A stretch of 64,000 nt of DNA from Fulvia fulva (taxonomy: Eukaryota; Ascomycota; Dothideomycetes; Mycosphaerellales; Mycosphaerellaceae): the NCBI RefSeq assembly GCF_020509005.1, contig NC_063016.1, positions 186,001-250,000 of the forward strand, written 5' to 3'. The notes below the pieces were generated by a model. That model was not told the origin of the DNA, made no database searches, and saw only the letters and a list, made by a program, of their open reading frames with translations. Positions within the stretch are counted from its first letter, which is position 1; every line of letters starts with the position of its first letter. Made by a program: the position numbers and the translations under genes. Positions 20,833 through 32,487 of this stretch are shown one piece after another.

Positions 20833-22917
20833 ATGGCCGAAGCAAGTCACAAAGCTCGAAGTCCTGGCTTCAACTATCTTCCACTTGATGCAAGTAAGAA
20901 AGAGATCAGGCTCCTCACCATCCGAGCCGCAAGCAAAAGCCTGAATGGACAACTTCATTGCTCGATCAAGCATGTCGCCCTCTTCTCAAACCCGCAGCCA
21001 AAATACGAGACTATCTCATACCGTTGGGTTGATAAGACAAAGGGACAAATCGTCGTCGATGGCCACGGTATTGAGGTCCCTGCTTCCGCCGAGGAAGTGC
21101 TTCGACGTATGCGTCAACGCCTGCACGATAGAGTTGTCTGGATCGACGCAGTATGCATCAACCAATCCGATGAGGTCGAGAAGGGCTTCCAAGTAGCCCT
21201 GATGGGGGACATTTACAGCACTACATGGCAGAATCTGATCTGGCTGGGCGAAGATGACGGCTCTGCTCGTGATGCTATCAAGGCTCTGGATGATTTGCTG
21301 AATAACGACGATAGGAAAGCCAGGGCATCGAAATCCACGAGCCACATTTTGGGAGATGCCACAGCGAAGAAGGAGCCTCCGGACTGGATCTGGCCTGTAT
21401 TCGCGATTTACAGGCTGAAGTAGTTCTCAAGGTTGTGGGTGTGCCAGGAAATGGCCTTGTCACCGATAAGCTTGTGCCATCTGGGTCGTCACACTCTACC
21501 GCTGGATCGCATCCTTGACTCCGTCATGAGACTACAATCAAGATATCCCGAAATACGATATCACGCCAAAGCACGGTCGGAATTCGATCGGGTCCTGAAC
21601 GTCTGGCTTTTATGTCACCAGCAGCGAGGGTTCAGGACCGACGAGGTGGCATTCGCAGGCTGGGATCTTCTCAACCTGCAAAACAAGCACGACACTCAGA
21701 AGACCGGCATTACCAGTATGAGTCTGTACCAACTGATCAGTCAGGCCTCAGCTTTCGACTGCACGGTGGGACGAGACCGCATCTATAGCCTTTTGGGAAT
21801 GCTCTCGCCACAGATTCTCGAGCGGACAGGTGTTCGAGAATGTCTTCGTCCGAACTATGAGAAGAATAATCAGAAAGAATACAAGAAGACAGAGCAAGCG
21901 GTGCTGATCGATGCCGTTAATGCCATCATTCTGTCCACCGGTGAGCTGGAATTCCTAGAGCGAGCAGGATTACATCGAGCTGGCGACCAACCTTCATGGA
22001 TGCCGGACTTGAAGTTGATCGACGCTCTTGCGAAACCAGAACTGCGCTCGTTGTCGAAACCTAATCAGTCATGGGAGAACGAGCTCTTCGCCAAGGTCTT
22101 GAAAGAAGAAAGCAGATCCTGGGATGAGGTCAACTACATGGAAAGCATGAAGTTGCGAGCTCAACTCAGCGCGCAGACGACGGTGCCGGAATGGAGCCCT
22201 CAGCTAACGAGTGAGCTTCTTCCTGAGCATGCACATCCATTCCCAGACTTCTTCCGATGCGATGCGACGTGGAGTGCCATAAGTCGACCAAGTATGGAGA
22301 ACCAGGACACCATAACCGCACAAGCAATCTTACTCGACACCGTCGACTTCACGAGTGACTCCTTCTGCGACGAGATATTCAGCGACTATACCAAGCTGCT
22401 GTCCAACATGGAAGACTTCACCGACAAACTTGAGCTCGAGCAAGGCGCCTCCATGATGGACATCCAGGCCGCCATGAGCTTCACCCTGATCGGCGGCGCA
22501 GCGAGCCACAGCCATGTCGCCAGCGAAGCCGATGTAGCTGCATACCACGAATTCATGAACTGGCTGCTCATGGGCGTCTACGCCGACCGCACCCGAGAAG
22601 TCGAAGAGATCCTTAACAAGCCGGCTGTCGCTATCAAGCGATACTACCTATCAATGATAGCAACAGCAACCAACCGCAGACTCCTCTGCACGGCTTCGGG
22701 CTTCGTGGGTCTTGGCCCAAGTCTCATGGAGGATGGGGATGTTGTTGCGATTGTGTTTGGAAGTCGCAGGCCTGTCGTGTTGCGCCCTGTTGAGGAGAAG
22801 AAGTTTCGATTTGTGGGATTGTGCTATGTACATGGTGTTATGTATGGGGAGTTGATTAAGTCGCTGGATGATGAGTTTCGGACGAAGAAGATGGCGCAGA
22901 CGATTGAGATTGTGTGA
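20833..22917 (+). pseudogene. HET-domain gene interrupted by an in-frame TAG
   Basis: One long intronless frame of 694 codons starting MAEASHKARSPG. The heterokaryon-incompatibility domain is clear: KYETISYRWVD near residue 57, VVWIDAVCINQ near 103, NLIWLGEDD near 135, and later LWVCQEMAL and FDCTVGRDRIYSLLGML. Codon 197 (21421-21423) is TAG within what should be the IYRL-xWFSRLW segment, where family members have Trp. Both sides stay in frame, so a single TGG-to-TAG change explains the break. HET proteins trigger programmed cell death on non-self recognition. This allele should yield only a truncated protein unless the stop is read through. No NACHT or repeat domain follows; the C-terminal half resembles other HET-only proteins. 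Confidence 0.85.
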
Positions 22918-23724
22918 TGGTCGGAGCTGTGGTGCGAGGGGGCGTGGCCGTTGTTCATTGACACCTGGGAAACTAGACCAGCTCGTGGTACGATGCCATT
23001 TGTGCTGTGCTGACGGGGTTGTTGCCGACTCCACTGGGACTTAATCGATGACATGTCCTGGCCGTGCCCCGAGCTCTGCTAATAGGGATGTCAGCCAGAG
23101 TTATTTCCATCTGGCACTTCACACCTTCATCATGCCAGTCTGACGAAGACACTATCTCACCATAAACGAGAATCCGCCGCATCGAAACACACATACGATA
23201 GCCCTAGCACACTGCCCGCGAACCTGTTACCCCCTGCGCACGTCAAGCGCCCCAGCAAACCGGTTCCCACGAACGTCACAACAAGCCGGATTCCTGCGTT
23301 TCACATCAAACACACATCTGCAATGACATCGCACCTCGCGCTCGAATCACATCTATCCATCCTCATTCCAGACTATCTCGCTTGCGCACCTCCGACACCA
23401 CTGGCGCGACACCCACCCTGCGTGGGGAGCTTGATCACGCGCGCGATGACCTGCCTCAGCTACCGTGTGGGTGGCAAGGAGGTGTGACAAGACATCATGT
23501 TTATGTTTGTCTCGTGTGAGCGCGACGTGATGTGAGCAGGCTGCCTATGGTCATCTTGGATTACGCAGGTACCCTGATGTAAGGAAGTACATGTATACAT
23601 ATGGTTGGTTGGTTGTCTCGGTCAATTTATTTACTATGCAAACTTTGCTACTTCGACCTACTGCTAACCTAGGGTCACTGCAACCTCATTCCCCCCTTAT
23701 CTCTGTCCACAGAAGAACAGTGTC
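22918..23724. other. Intergenic
   Basis: No supported gene on either strand. Frames here are short and lack start context or splice partners. Confidence 0.45.
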
Positions 23725-24333
23725 ATGGAGCTCAGACAACGATCCAGCCTCGGTGAGCTACCAGTGGAGCTCTTCCTTGAGATCGCATCTTATCTCTCAA
23801 AGTCCTCCCTCTTATCGCTACGCCTGGCGAACAACGACTTCCGAAAACTGCTCCAACATATCTGGCAGCGAAGCTCTCGACAGTCAACCCTAAGCCTCTG
23901 CGAAAGAGTCGCCATCGATCGATATACCTTCGAAGAAAACGACACCAAGCGCGGAAGGCGAAAGTGCGTAATATGCGGTACGCACGGCCTAACAACGCAG
24001 TTCAAACACACCGTACCAATTTGCAACGCGCACCAAGGTCGCTTCACGCGCTGGCACGTCGCAAAGAAACGACCGACCTGGAACTTGGCGCAGTATGAGC
24101 GCGATGCTGCGAAGGAGGCAGTGTGGATTACGGTTCAGAGGCCATTCTGTGTACACGAGCAGAAGGTTGTCGGGTGGGATGTGGAGCTCTGCCGTTGCGA
24201 GTGCGATGATTGTGGACATTTCGTGGTAGACTGCCGGGTGCGGGTGCAGTTGGAGGATAATAGATTGTCGTACTGTGGCGCGCCGAGGGCGATGGAGACG
24301 TTGGAAGGCAAGCACTGTGTCTGCTGCGCATAG
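23725..24333 (+). CDS. F-box protein with C-terminal Cys/His motifs
   Basis: Single exon, 202 residues. The N-terminus SSLGELPVELFLEIASYLSKSSLLSLRLANNDFRKL (shown here only for its F-box spacing, residues 7-42) is a good F-box. The rest contains paired Cys motifs: RKCVICGTHG, VPICNAH, CRCECDDCGHFVVDC and HCVCCA at the very end, suggesting a zinc-binding module. Small F-box proteins with a cysteine-rich tail are common in Dothideomycetes and Eurotiomycetes and may recruit targets to SCF ligases. Substrate unknown. Confidence 0.78.
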   Translation: MELRQRSSLGELPVELFLEIASYLSKSSLLSLRLANNDFRKLLQHIWQRSSRQSTLSLCERVAIDRYTFEENDTKRGRRKCVICGTHGLTTQFKHTVPICNAHQGRFTRWHVAKKRPTWNLAQYERDAAKEAVWITVQRPFCVHEQKVVGWDVELCRCECDDCGHFVVDCRVRVQLEDNRLSYCGAPRAMETLEGKHCVCCA

Positions 24334-24482
24334 GTCAGTGGGCAAGGGTCTGCCCATTCAGGACTCTGCTGAGGATACTGGCAGGCTCAGATGTCAATGA
24401 AAATGGCGCGGTCCTCACCACGATGAACAGTACGCACTGTGATGCGACGGCACACAACTCATAAACACATCATACTTCTCAT

Positions 24483-25157
24483 TCATAACACATCATGAGG
24501 GCCCCTCTTCTCATCAGGCCTTGGACTCGTTCTCGCCTTATCCACTCCTCCCACACCAACAGGCCGCTCCATCTCCTTCGCATGCCGTCTCATCATCACA
24601 GCCAAAGACCCTTGGCCCGCAGTCATCCCCATCAACACACAAATCGACACCACCTGCACAGCACCTAGCGCAACGCGACAACTCCCCTTGTGGCTCTCCT
24701 GCCACAGATGCTCCTGCTCCCACCGCACACTCGTGACAATGTCGTGTCTGAAATTCTGCGAGCTCCATATAGGTTCGTAGCCGCCTGTGCAGATGTTGTG
24801 GTCGTAGAAGGACTCGATGAAGAATTGGAGGATGAGGAGGCGGCAGGTTGCGGAGATGACGGTGTCGAGGAGGAGGAAGTGCGCAAAGGTTGTGAGGAGG
24901 ATGGGGCGTTTCTGTCGTTGTTGTTGTTGTGTTAGATGATTGCACAGTATGTGAACGATGTTGTGTGATGTATGGGACTTACTGCGACAATACCGGCCAG
25001 GCCGACGAGGCTCAGGATGGTTCCTGACCATGCATACAAGCGTATGCCCAAGCGTATGCCCAGCGGGTCATCGGGGAGGTGGGTGCTCGTCACTGCGACG
25101 AGCAGGTTGTATGTACATGACCACAATGCGACTATGGTCGCAAGGGTGGTGCTCGTA
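24483..25157 (-). CDS. Four-TM membrane protein, first exon unresolved
   Basis: Two exons are visible, 25157-24983 and 24911-24483, joined at phase 0 by a 71-nt intron with a GTAAGT donor. They give about 200 residues with four hydrophobic segments: TLATIVALWSCTYNLLVAV, WSGTILSLVGLAGIVAVS, PILLTTFAHFLLLDTVISA, and RVALGAVQVVSICVLMG. The last is followed by a charged C-terminal tail. The layout matches a large family of uncharacterised fungal tetraspan proteins. The first visible exon begins with an acceptor (CTGTAG at 25159) and has no ATG, so a short upstream exon must exist; an ATG at about 25256 is a candidate, but its donor is weak. Confidence 0.65.
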
Positions 25158-26397
25158 CTACAGAATCATTCCATCATGTCAGCTCAACAGTACAGGTATC
25201 TGTCAGCTCAAACAGAGCCCAGGGCACGCGACCAAAACACCCACCTCTCGGGGACATGGCTGCTGCTGCTGGGAACACGCCCCGCCATGTGTGGTCGCAG
25301 ATCCTCTCAGTACGTAGCTGGTAGTAGCGTACTGTCTCAGCTTGCCACAAACAACACAGAACTCGGCGGGAAACAGAAATGCAAGGAAATGTGCCAGACA
25401 CCGTTCACATAGAACTACTCCGCAAGACCTCCCAAAGCAAGCCCATGGCGCCGGTGCTTGGTTATTATTAAAAACCTGATCCCGATCAGCATCATCGGAC
25501 CATTCTGTCAGCCAGCGTTCCAGTGACGATTGCATAAGGCAGAGAGATTGGAGAATTGGCGTAAAACGGCTTCCGCGCGAATCCGATCATCCGTGCTCTC
25601 CGACTTGGTACTGTAGAACTACTGCAGAACTAGCCAGCCCACTCTGCACCTGCACCTGCGATGCTCACTGCTGCTGTCTGCTGATATGGTCGGTGGGGTC
25701 GCACAGCAGACTGTGCGGGCAGTGGTGCACCTGATCTGATCTCACTCTCGTTCCTGTGCGAGCTGCCGTGTGGTCTGATTGGTGGTGCTCGTGTCATCTT
25801 CGCACATCCGCGGGACTCCACATGTGCTGTTTCTGTAGGTATGTACTGGAGATTCGAGACTTGGTCGAAAAGATACGGGAAGAAACGTGCTCGGATGAGC
25901 GTCAAGACCTTGATGGTGCTATGGTCACGTTGACAAGTTCAGTCGCATGTCTGCCACCGCGGTGTGAGGAAAGCGCCGTCGAAGCCGAAAGAAAACCATG
26001 TGCAGCAAGGGGTGAGCATCACGAGGTGTGATCCGACTTCATCGATCGGAAGAGAATGGAAGTGCTTGGCAGCACAAGTGGATATGCTTCAGTATCGATC
26101 GATGATGCTCGCTAGCATACATCTGATGCGCATCGGTGTGCGCGCGCTGCAGAAACTATCTGTGTGGTCGCAGGTGAATGCTCCGATTGTGCCTGCATCT
26201 GCCTCCTCACCACTGACCAAATGGTCCCTATGCTGTCCATGATGCTAAACACTTTCGCAGCATCCCTGATCGGAATGAAAAAGCCTTAGCCAATTCCGCG
26301 ATAAAACAAACGACCTCCAATACCATGATAATAGGGCGCAAGTACTTGTTGTAATTGCGGCCAGTTACTCGTTCTCCAGCCCCTCTTGACGATGCAT
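25158..26397. other. Intergenic, includes the missing 5' exon of the membrane-protein gene
   Basis: About 1.2 kb without a supported gene. The first exon of the minus-strand tetraspan gene should lie within the first few hundred bases. Other frames are short. Confidence 0.4.
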
Positions 26398-26985
26398 TCA
26401 AGCGGTTGAAGGCTTCGGAGACGCTGTGAGTGGCTCATCGCAACCAACAGCCATGCCCATCTCCGCCTCGAGAGCTCTGCACGCAGCACCAAACTCGGCC
26501 TCGGAAGCGATGGGTGAGGGGTCGTCTTTGTCGTCCACGGGCTCGACCACCACGGGCTCAATCAGAGGCCCATCAGGCGACGGCCAATCCTCCGGTACTG
26601 CGTTCCCCTCAAGCAAACAGATCCTCTCAGCCTCGAACGGAACCATCGGATACGACTTCTGCAGCGCCTCGATCGCTCCAATATTGGCAGCCGGATCCGC
26701 CGCAGTACTGAAGGAAAGCGAAGTCTGCCCAGCGCCGTCGTCGTCGTCGCAGTGGTAGTTGGCAATGTACTTGACCTCGTTGCGGATCTTGTCCTGGATC
26801 GATTGGCAGCCGCCGCCGTTGATGTAGGGTCGGCCGATGTGCGTCTTGTAGCAGGTCATGGCGGCTCCGTGGCCTTGGGAGCAGAAGGAGGCGGAGCAGG
26901 TTGCGGTGTTGGGGGGGGGGATGGCGGGTTGGTTGAGGGGAGTGGCGAGGGCTCCGAGAGCGAGGAGGGCGAGGTTGAGGAGCAT
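26398..26985 (-). CDS. Small secreted cysteine-containing protein
   Basis: Single exon, 195 residues, starting MLLNLALLALGALATP, a good signal peptide. The frame is open upstream of this Met, but the signal fixes the start. The mature protein has eight cysteines: TCSASFCSQG, MTCYKTH, GGGCQSI, YHCDDDD, ERICLLEG, AACRAL, VGCDEP. An acidic Pro-rich linker sits at about residues 130-165. The N-terminal segment with GHGAAMTCYKTHIGRPYING resembles small secreted proteins of related plant-associated fungi. Immediately after the signal lies a Pro run encoded by ten C in a row (26911-26920). Probably extracellular; an effector-like role is inference. Confidence 0.72.
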   Translation of the reverse strand: MLLNLALLALGALATPLNQPAIPPPNTATCSASFCSQGHGAAMTCYKTHIGRPYINGGGCQSIQDKIRNEVKYIANYHCDDDDGAGQTSLSFSTAADPAANIGAIEALQKSYPMVPFEAERICLLEGNAVPEDWPSPDGPLIEPVVVEPVDDKDDPSPIASEAEFGAACRALEAEMGMAVGCDEPLTASPKPSTA

Positions 26986-27917
26986 GTTGATGATGGGTGT
27001 TAGTGGGTGGTTGATGTGGTTTGTAGGAATGGTGGGTGTGGTTGTAGGTTGTTGCGAAGATTTCGGGGGGTATCGGAAGAGTAGTTGCTTTTCTTTGTGG
27101 CGGTGGTCTGTTGATGTCTGATCGAAGTTGCTTCTTGTTATGTGTTGTGACTTCTGCTTGGACCGGTGACTACAACTTGATGGCAGTAGCAATCTGGAGA
27201 GAAGAAAGTTGTACTCTGGCCTTGGGGGAGATATATAGGGTCATGTCCATTGCATCGGCAATGTCTGGGCGTTATGTGCCACAGAGACACACAATGCACT
27301 CACCTACCTGTGAAATGGAAGTGAATATGTGTTGAGTACACGGGCATGCGTTGACGCTCTTTGAGCGTGCACCACACAAAGCCTTTGAGCAGCATTCTTC
27401 GCCCATGTCTTCTTTGTCCAAGGCTGCTAGCAGCAGCATTGCTGTAGCTTGAGGCATCGTAGAGCAATGTGTTTCTTGGGCCGCTGAGTCCGCTCGACTT
27501 GGCTCGAGAGCCATCGTAACGACCATCACGTCCATGACCTTGAAACTGTCAAGCTTCCAGTCAAGCTGTCAACACGAAGAGCTTGTTCGTACCCAAAGCG
27601 CCACATTCCTTCAGTGGAGCCCTGTGGATGATCATGATTGGTGCAATTTTCAATCCTCCTCAGCTCGCACATTTCTATGTCCCGAGAGGTCCTCATGTAT
27701 TTTGCTTCCTTCGGACATGTAGAACTTCCCGCGAGTGATCTATCGCTGCAGTATCGGTTTGATATAAAGATGTCGATGTCTGCCATGGCTTTTCTCAGGC
27801 ATCGAATTGCCATCGTGCACGACATTGACACTCCTGTTGACTTTCATTCGACGTCTGGAAGAGCTTCACCCAAAGGATAGTGGCGCATAACCCCTCCAAC
27901 CGTCACCCACCACCACC
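26986..27917. other. Intergenic, divergent promoter region
   Basis: Lies between the starts of the minus-strand secreted protein and the plus-strand monooxygenase. A TATATA element at about 27229-27235 could serve the minus-strand gene, though it is about 240 bp from its ATG. No gene recognised. Confidence 0.4.
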
Positions 27918-29182
27918 ATGTCCCCAACGCAACCCCCCATCGCCATCCTCGGCGCCGGCCCAGCAGGCCTAACCCTCGCCCGCCTGCTCCGCCTCGCCCA
28001 CATGCCCTACAAAATCTTCGAACGCGACCCCTCACCAACCCACCAAGGCCTCCGCTCCAACAGCGGCACCCTCGACATCCACGCAAACACCGGCCAACTC
28101 GCTCTCCAAAAAGCCGGACTCCTGGACGCCTTCAAAGCCAAAGCACGCTGGAACGTCTCCACCACAATCGCAGACAAGGATGGCAAGGTTGCCATTAGCA
28201 TGCAAGGGGAAGGCGAGCAGGACAGGCCTGAAATTGATCGGAAGGATCTGAGGGGGATGTTGTTGGATTCTGTCGAGGGTGGGACTGTGAGGTGGGGTGC
28301 GAAGGTTAGGGAGGCGAGGAAGGGGGTGGATGGGTTGATGGATGTGTGTCTTGTCAATGGCGAGGTGGAGTCCGGGTTCAAGTTGGTTGTTGGTGCGGAT
28401 GGGGCGTGGTCGAAGGTGAGGAGTCTGGTAAGTCATGTCATCCAGCCCGAAAACGTATCGCAGAGTACTAAGTCAGCATCCAGATCACCTCTAGCAAGCC
28501 ACAATACAGCGGCGTAACATACCTAACCACAAGTCTCCACCCAGACAACCCTCACTACGCCGCTGCCGCATCCCTAGCCGGACGAGGAAACTACATCGGA
28601 ATGGGTGACCGGAAAATGATCGTCGTCATGAAACTGGGCAGTGACGCATACTACATCGCCGTCGGGCTCTGGATGTCAGAGAACTTCAAGGATGAGAACA
28701 CCGCTCTTGTTGACGATCCTGATAAGCTCCGCCAGTCAATCTTGGAACAACACTTCACAGACTGGCCAAAGACGCACACCGATCTGATCCGACACAGCGA
28801 TGGCCATTTTCACGTCTGGCCGCTGTATTCGTTGCCAACCGACGCTATGGACTGGCAGAGCGTCCCTGGCGTGACCTTGGTGGGCGATGCTGCACATCTC
28901 GCCGTGACGAATGGCGATGGCGTGAACGTGGCATTGTTTGATAGCTACTGCCTAGCAGAGCAGATCATCAAGCATGGCCAGGATAATCTCGACGCAGCCG
29001 TGGCAGAGTACGAGAAGGATATGTTTCCGCGGGGCGTGGAGAGCATCAAGGGTGGCCAGCAATGGGTCGAGGTTGGTTTTGGGCCTGATGCGCCAGCGAG
29101 CGTGTTGCAGGCATTTGGTGTGGAACCTGGGGCTGATCCAGCTGGAGCGCCTAAGGCAGAAGCAACATCGACAGTAGCATAA
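27918..29182 (+). CDS. FAD-dependent monooxygenase (TetX/class A type)
   Basis: Exons 27918-28427 and 28484-29182 (56-nt intron, phase 0) encode 402 residues. All landmarks of class A flavin monooxygenases are present: the dinucleotide-binding fingerprint ILGAGPAGLTLARLL at residues 10-24 with the acidic FERD strand end, the DG motif LVVGADGAWSKVR near residue 157, and the GD motif VTLVGDAAHLAVTNGDG near 320. No substrate-binding extension is visible. Sequence character and length resemble fungal TetX-like oxidoreductases that hydroxylate aromatic or polyketide substrates. No polyketide or peptide synthase lies nearby, so a solitary detoxifying or catabolic role is as likely. It converges on the sedolisin gene with 80 bp between stops. 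Confidence 0.88.
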
Positions 29183-29262
29183 GAACAGCAGTGGGAGGAT
29201 TTCAGGTCATTTGTCGCATGAATAGGATATTTTTAGATAGTCAACCCATCACATCATGACGA

Positions 29263-31393
29263 TCAGACGAAGAGAGCGCTTCTGATCTTCTTGAAGTCGG
29301 GAGTACCCCAGCCAGTAGCAGCATCCCATGAAGCCTTGGCAGGGAAGCCAGTTCTGCCGCAATGTTAGCATGGGTTTTGGCAGAATCTTGAGCATACAAC
29401 TTACGTGTTACATCCAGTGACACTACCTTGGGTAATGTCGTTGAAACCCTTGGCACCCACACCAGAGTAGATCAGAGGGTTGAGGAAGCCAAGAGGTGGT
29501 CGGCCAGCAGCGAGCAGGGCGTCGTTGACGTTGGTAAGGACTATATCTGTCAGCTTGCTGCTATATTCGTTTCACACTCAATAGTACTTACCACCAGCTG
29601 CCGCAGGAGAAGAGACGCTCGTGCCATCGAGAGCAGCATCAGTGCCGTTAGCCGTGATGAGGAACCGGTAGCCTTGAGCCGCAATATCCGGGTAAGCACG
29701 ACCGTTGGGGTTGTAAAGACCTTTGTTCAAGCTGCCGATGCCCTTGAGGTAGTTGCTGACTGCCGCCTTCTGGTATACAGGCGCTGGGAAATACTCCGAG
29801 AATCCACCTCCAGCAACGTAGCCATTGGCTGTATCGAAAGCGACAATCTCTGGGTTGATACCACGGGTTCCGCCGACGGTGGTGATGTATGGGCAAGATG
29901 CAGGGAACGAAGGTAGAAATTTGTAGGTGTTCTTGCCATCGTTGGACCGGCAGGTCCCGTCCTGGCCGACACCGTTGTCACCTGCGGAGAAGAGAAGAGT
30001 CACGCCTCGTGCTCCGAGGGCTGCGAACTCGGCGCACACTCTTGTTGCGTAGTTTTGCGGGACTGTTTGCTCGTCATCGCCGTAGGATGTGGTGATGACG
30101 AGTGGAGCACTGGGCTGGGTCAAAACGTAGTTCACCCATGTCAGGTACCTAAAAGCAAAGGGTACATGGTCAGCAGATGTCTCAGACACGCGAAGATGCC
30201 TAGCACCCTTCAGTTTGCTTACGGCTCGTTCGTGTTGGTGGGAGTCAATAAATCCGCCTTGAATGGTGGCATACCACCAGTTGAGTACGTGGTGAACTTT
30301 GTTGGGTACGCAAAGCCGCCAACCATCTAGATGCGTGTCAGCTGCAACAAAGGCATCAGGCAAACAGAGGTATCACACGAACCTGAACATCGAGGTTTGC
30401 CTCAAGAATATCGGCATTTGGGCTCTGATTGTTTGCGCCGTTGTCAATCACCTGGTAGCTGTACTGGTAGTTTGGATCGGCATCCGGGCGGTACTTCTGC
30501 AGCCAGATCTTGAAGTCAGAGTAGATTGGAGTCTGGTTGAGGTAGTTCGTGGTGCCAACGTAGTTGAGCTTTGGGACCTTCGGGGTGTAGTCGACGGTGT
30601 TGTAAAGAGTGCGCAGGCACAGACTTGTTACTCGCTCTGGGTTGCAGACTGCACTGAGGTTACCAGGAGCGGCAGCAGCGTTAGCAGCAAGCGATTGAAC
30701 CCTGGAGGAAGCTGGTTCAACTTCGAGGTCGACGATCATCGAGTCAGATGATCGCTTTTTCAGGTCAGAGTGCCCGTCACCTCTCAGCTTGGAGGGGTTG
30801 CCGAAGTAGTTTGTTGGAGCAACGACATCAATCATGTCGTGAAGATGCTTGGGCAGCCCGTACTTCGTGGTGCGAACCACACGGTCACCATTGGCATTCT
30901 CGTACTCGTGATACTCGGTGTCCAGAAGCTCCTCAACTTGCGAGACTGGCAATGCCACCACAACCCAGTCTTTCGCGGGCGTGTATTCCAAGTCCTCAAG
31001 ACGAATGTTGCTGCTCTCGAGCCAGTCATGAACAGCATCAAGCGCATGAGCTGGTGGTGCAGTCAGAGCGTGAATATCGCTTGGCTTGAGATGCTGGCCG
31101 TAGCGGCTGTGGCTTGGATCGCTGACTTCGTAGAGATGACGCTCGAGTTCGGGAAAGGATCCTTGCTTCATGCCAATGCGGAGAGCAATGGTGTGTGCCT
31201 GATCAGACGTTAGCTGTGGCTAGTGATGGCCGTACGTGGAATCACTCACAGGATCTGGCTTGTTCAGCTTCACCCACCCTGCTGGCACCGGGTGCTCGTT
31301 ATGGACTGCATAGTCTGCGCGCTTCTCTTTCTCCAGCGGTGCAGCAAAGGCAAGGCTTGCGCCGAGAGTGACGAACAGCGAAGTAGTCCTCAT
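29263..31393 (-). CDS. Sedolisin-family serine carboxyl peptidase (S53, TPP1-like)
   Basis: Six exons (31393-31250, 31198-30383, 30326-30223, 30148-29592, 29540-29405, 29353-29263) sum to 616 codons, 615 residues. Signal peptide of about 17 residues, then a pro-domain (residues 30-190, with LKPSDIHALTAP, typical of the S53 activation domain) ending near KKRS. The catalytic Glu and Asp lie in ADILEANLD (about residues 314 and 318), the oxyanion Asp lies in the GDNGVG region, and the nucleophile Ser in DGTSVSSP (about 532). The C-terminal Ca-binding loop is in FNDITQGSVTGCN. Secreted acid endopeptidase or tripeptidyl peptidase used in protein digestion. All splice phases agree. Confidence 0.94.
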
Positions 31394-32487
31394 CGTGCTG
31401 TGAGTCCGCGGAGTTTTCTCATGCAAATAAAGAATAAGTGAACACAACAAGAACGCCCAACGTCAAGTCTCGAGGTGAGCTGTGTTAGCGATGCTATGGA
31501 CAAGAGACAAGAGTTCCAAGCTTCCTGATATACATGACAAGAGCGCCATTTCGTTCTTCTCATGCTTGGTCGCCTGAGTACCTTCCCGCAATCACGCAGT
31601 CGAGCTGCAGTGTTACCTGCCATTTCGGTCAGTAGTACGGTATGCCCAGAGTGTTAGCAGAGGAACTACAAGATGATCAGCGAGGCAAGTGTGTGTGCTC
31701 TGTAGCTATTGGCTCGCGTGAGGATGAAAAGCAAGCGGACCTTCCGCAAAGGGTAAGAGTGAAGACAAGGTTGATGCCTTGGCGCAGGTACGGAGGGCGG
31801 GGTGGGTGGATCGACACCACCCTCAAGCAATTGCTTGGCCGGCTTCGCGAGCTTCTATTCTTGGTACGCTGGCCGCATGGCATACGACCATCACGATACA
31901 ACTTGGCATGCAGTGGTGTGGCCTTCGTGCCGCTGGTCCAGCAGTGTTGCTGCGTCGGTCCTGGACAGCCAGCGAGATGGTGGCGTACGTGCCGTCTTAC
32001 GTGCGGAGATCTGAGATGTCCGGTCCGCAAGGGCTGGCGGACTGAGCACCTCGGACGGCACAGTACGGATATCGGATATCAATAAAGTCGGCAGAACCTC
32101 GGTGGAATTCTTGGCAGTCGCGGCGTGTCGAACATCCTGATCGGCGCTCCTCCAGGCTCCATACCTTATGTACAATCTGCATCCAACCAGTGTTGCGGTT
32201 CTAGGATCAGTCTCATCAGGCACAGAGTGGAGAGATGAAGTATCCAGTAGCCGGCTCGAGCGCTTCGGTCAGCCCAGTGAAGGAAGGGTACGACACAACA
32301 GCAAGCGATTGATTTGAGGCCATTCGAGCGACTCATGACAGTACTCACCTGCAATACAGGATCAATGATGCAGAAAGGGATCAGTGGACGAAGAGCGGAG
32401 TACAATGGATTAAGCTACAACATACATGTCGTCGTCGCCTCATGAGTCAAGTCTCCGCACCGCCTGATATCGACAGATACCGACGGG
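31394..32487. other. Intergenic
   Basis: About 1.1 kb with open frames on both strands but no motif, no signal peptide and no consistent splicing. Contains the promoter of the minus-strand sedolisin gene. Confidence 0.4.

Noticed and set aside
12187..31393. Possible secondary-metabolite cluster (dioxygenase, transporter, FAD monooxygenase, protease)
   Set aside because: No polyketide, peptide or terpene synthase and no pathway regulator; the genes are spread over 19 kb with unrelated genes between.
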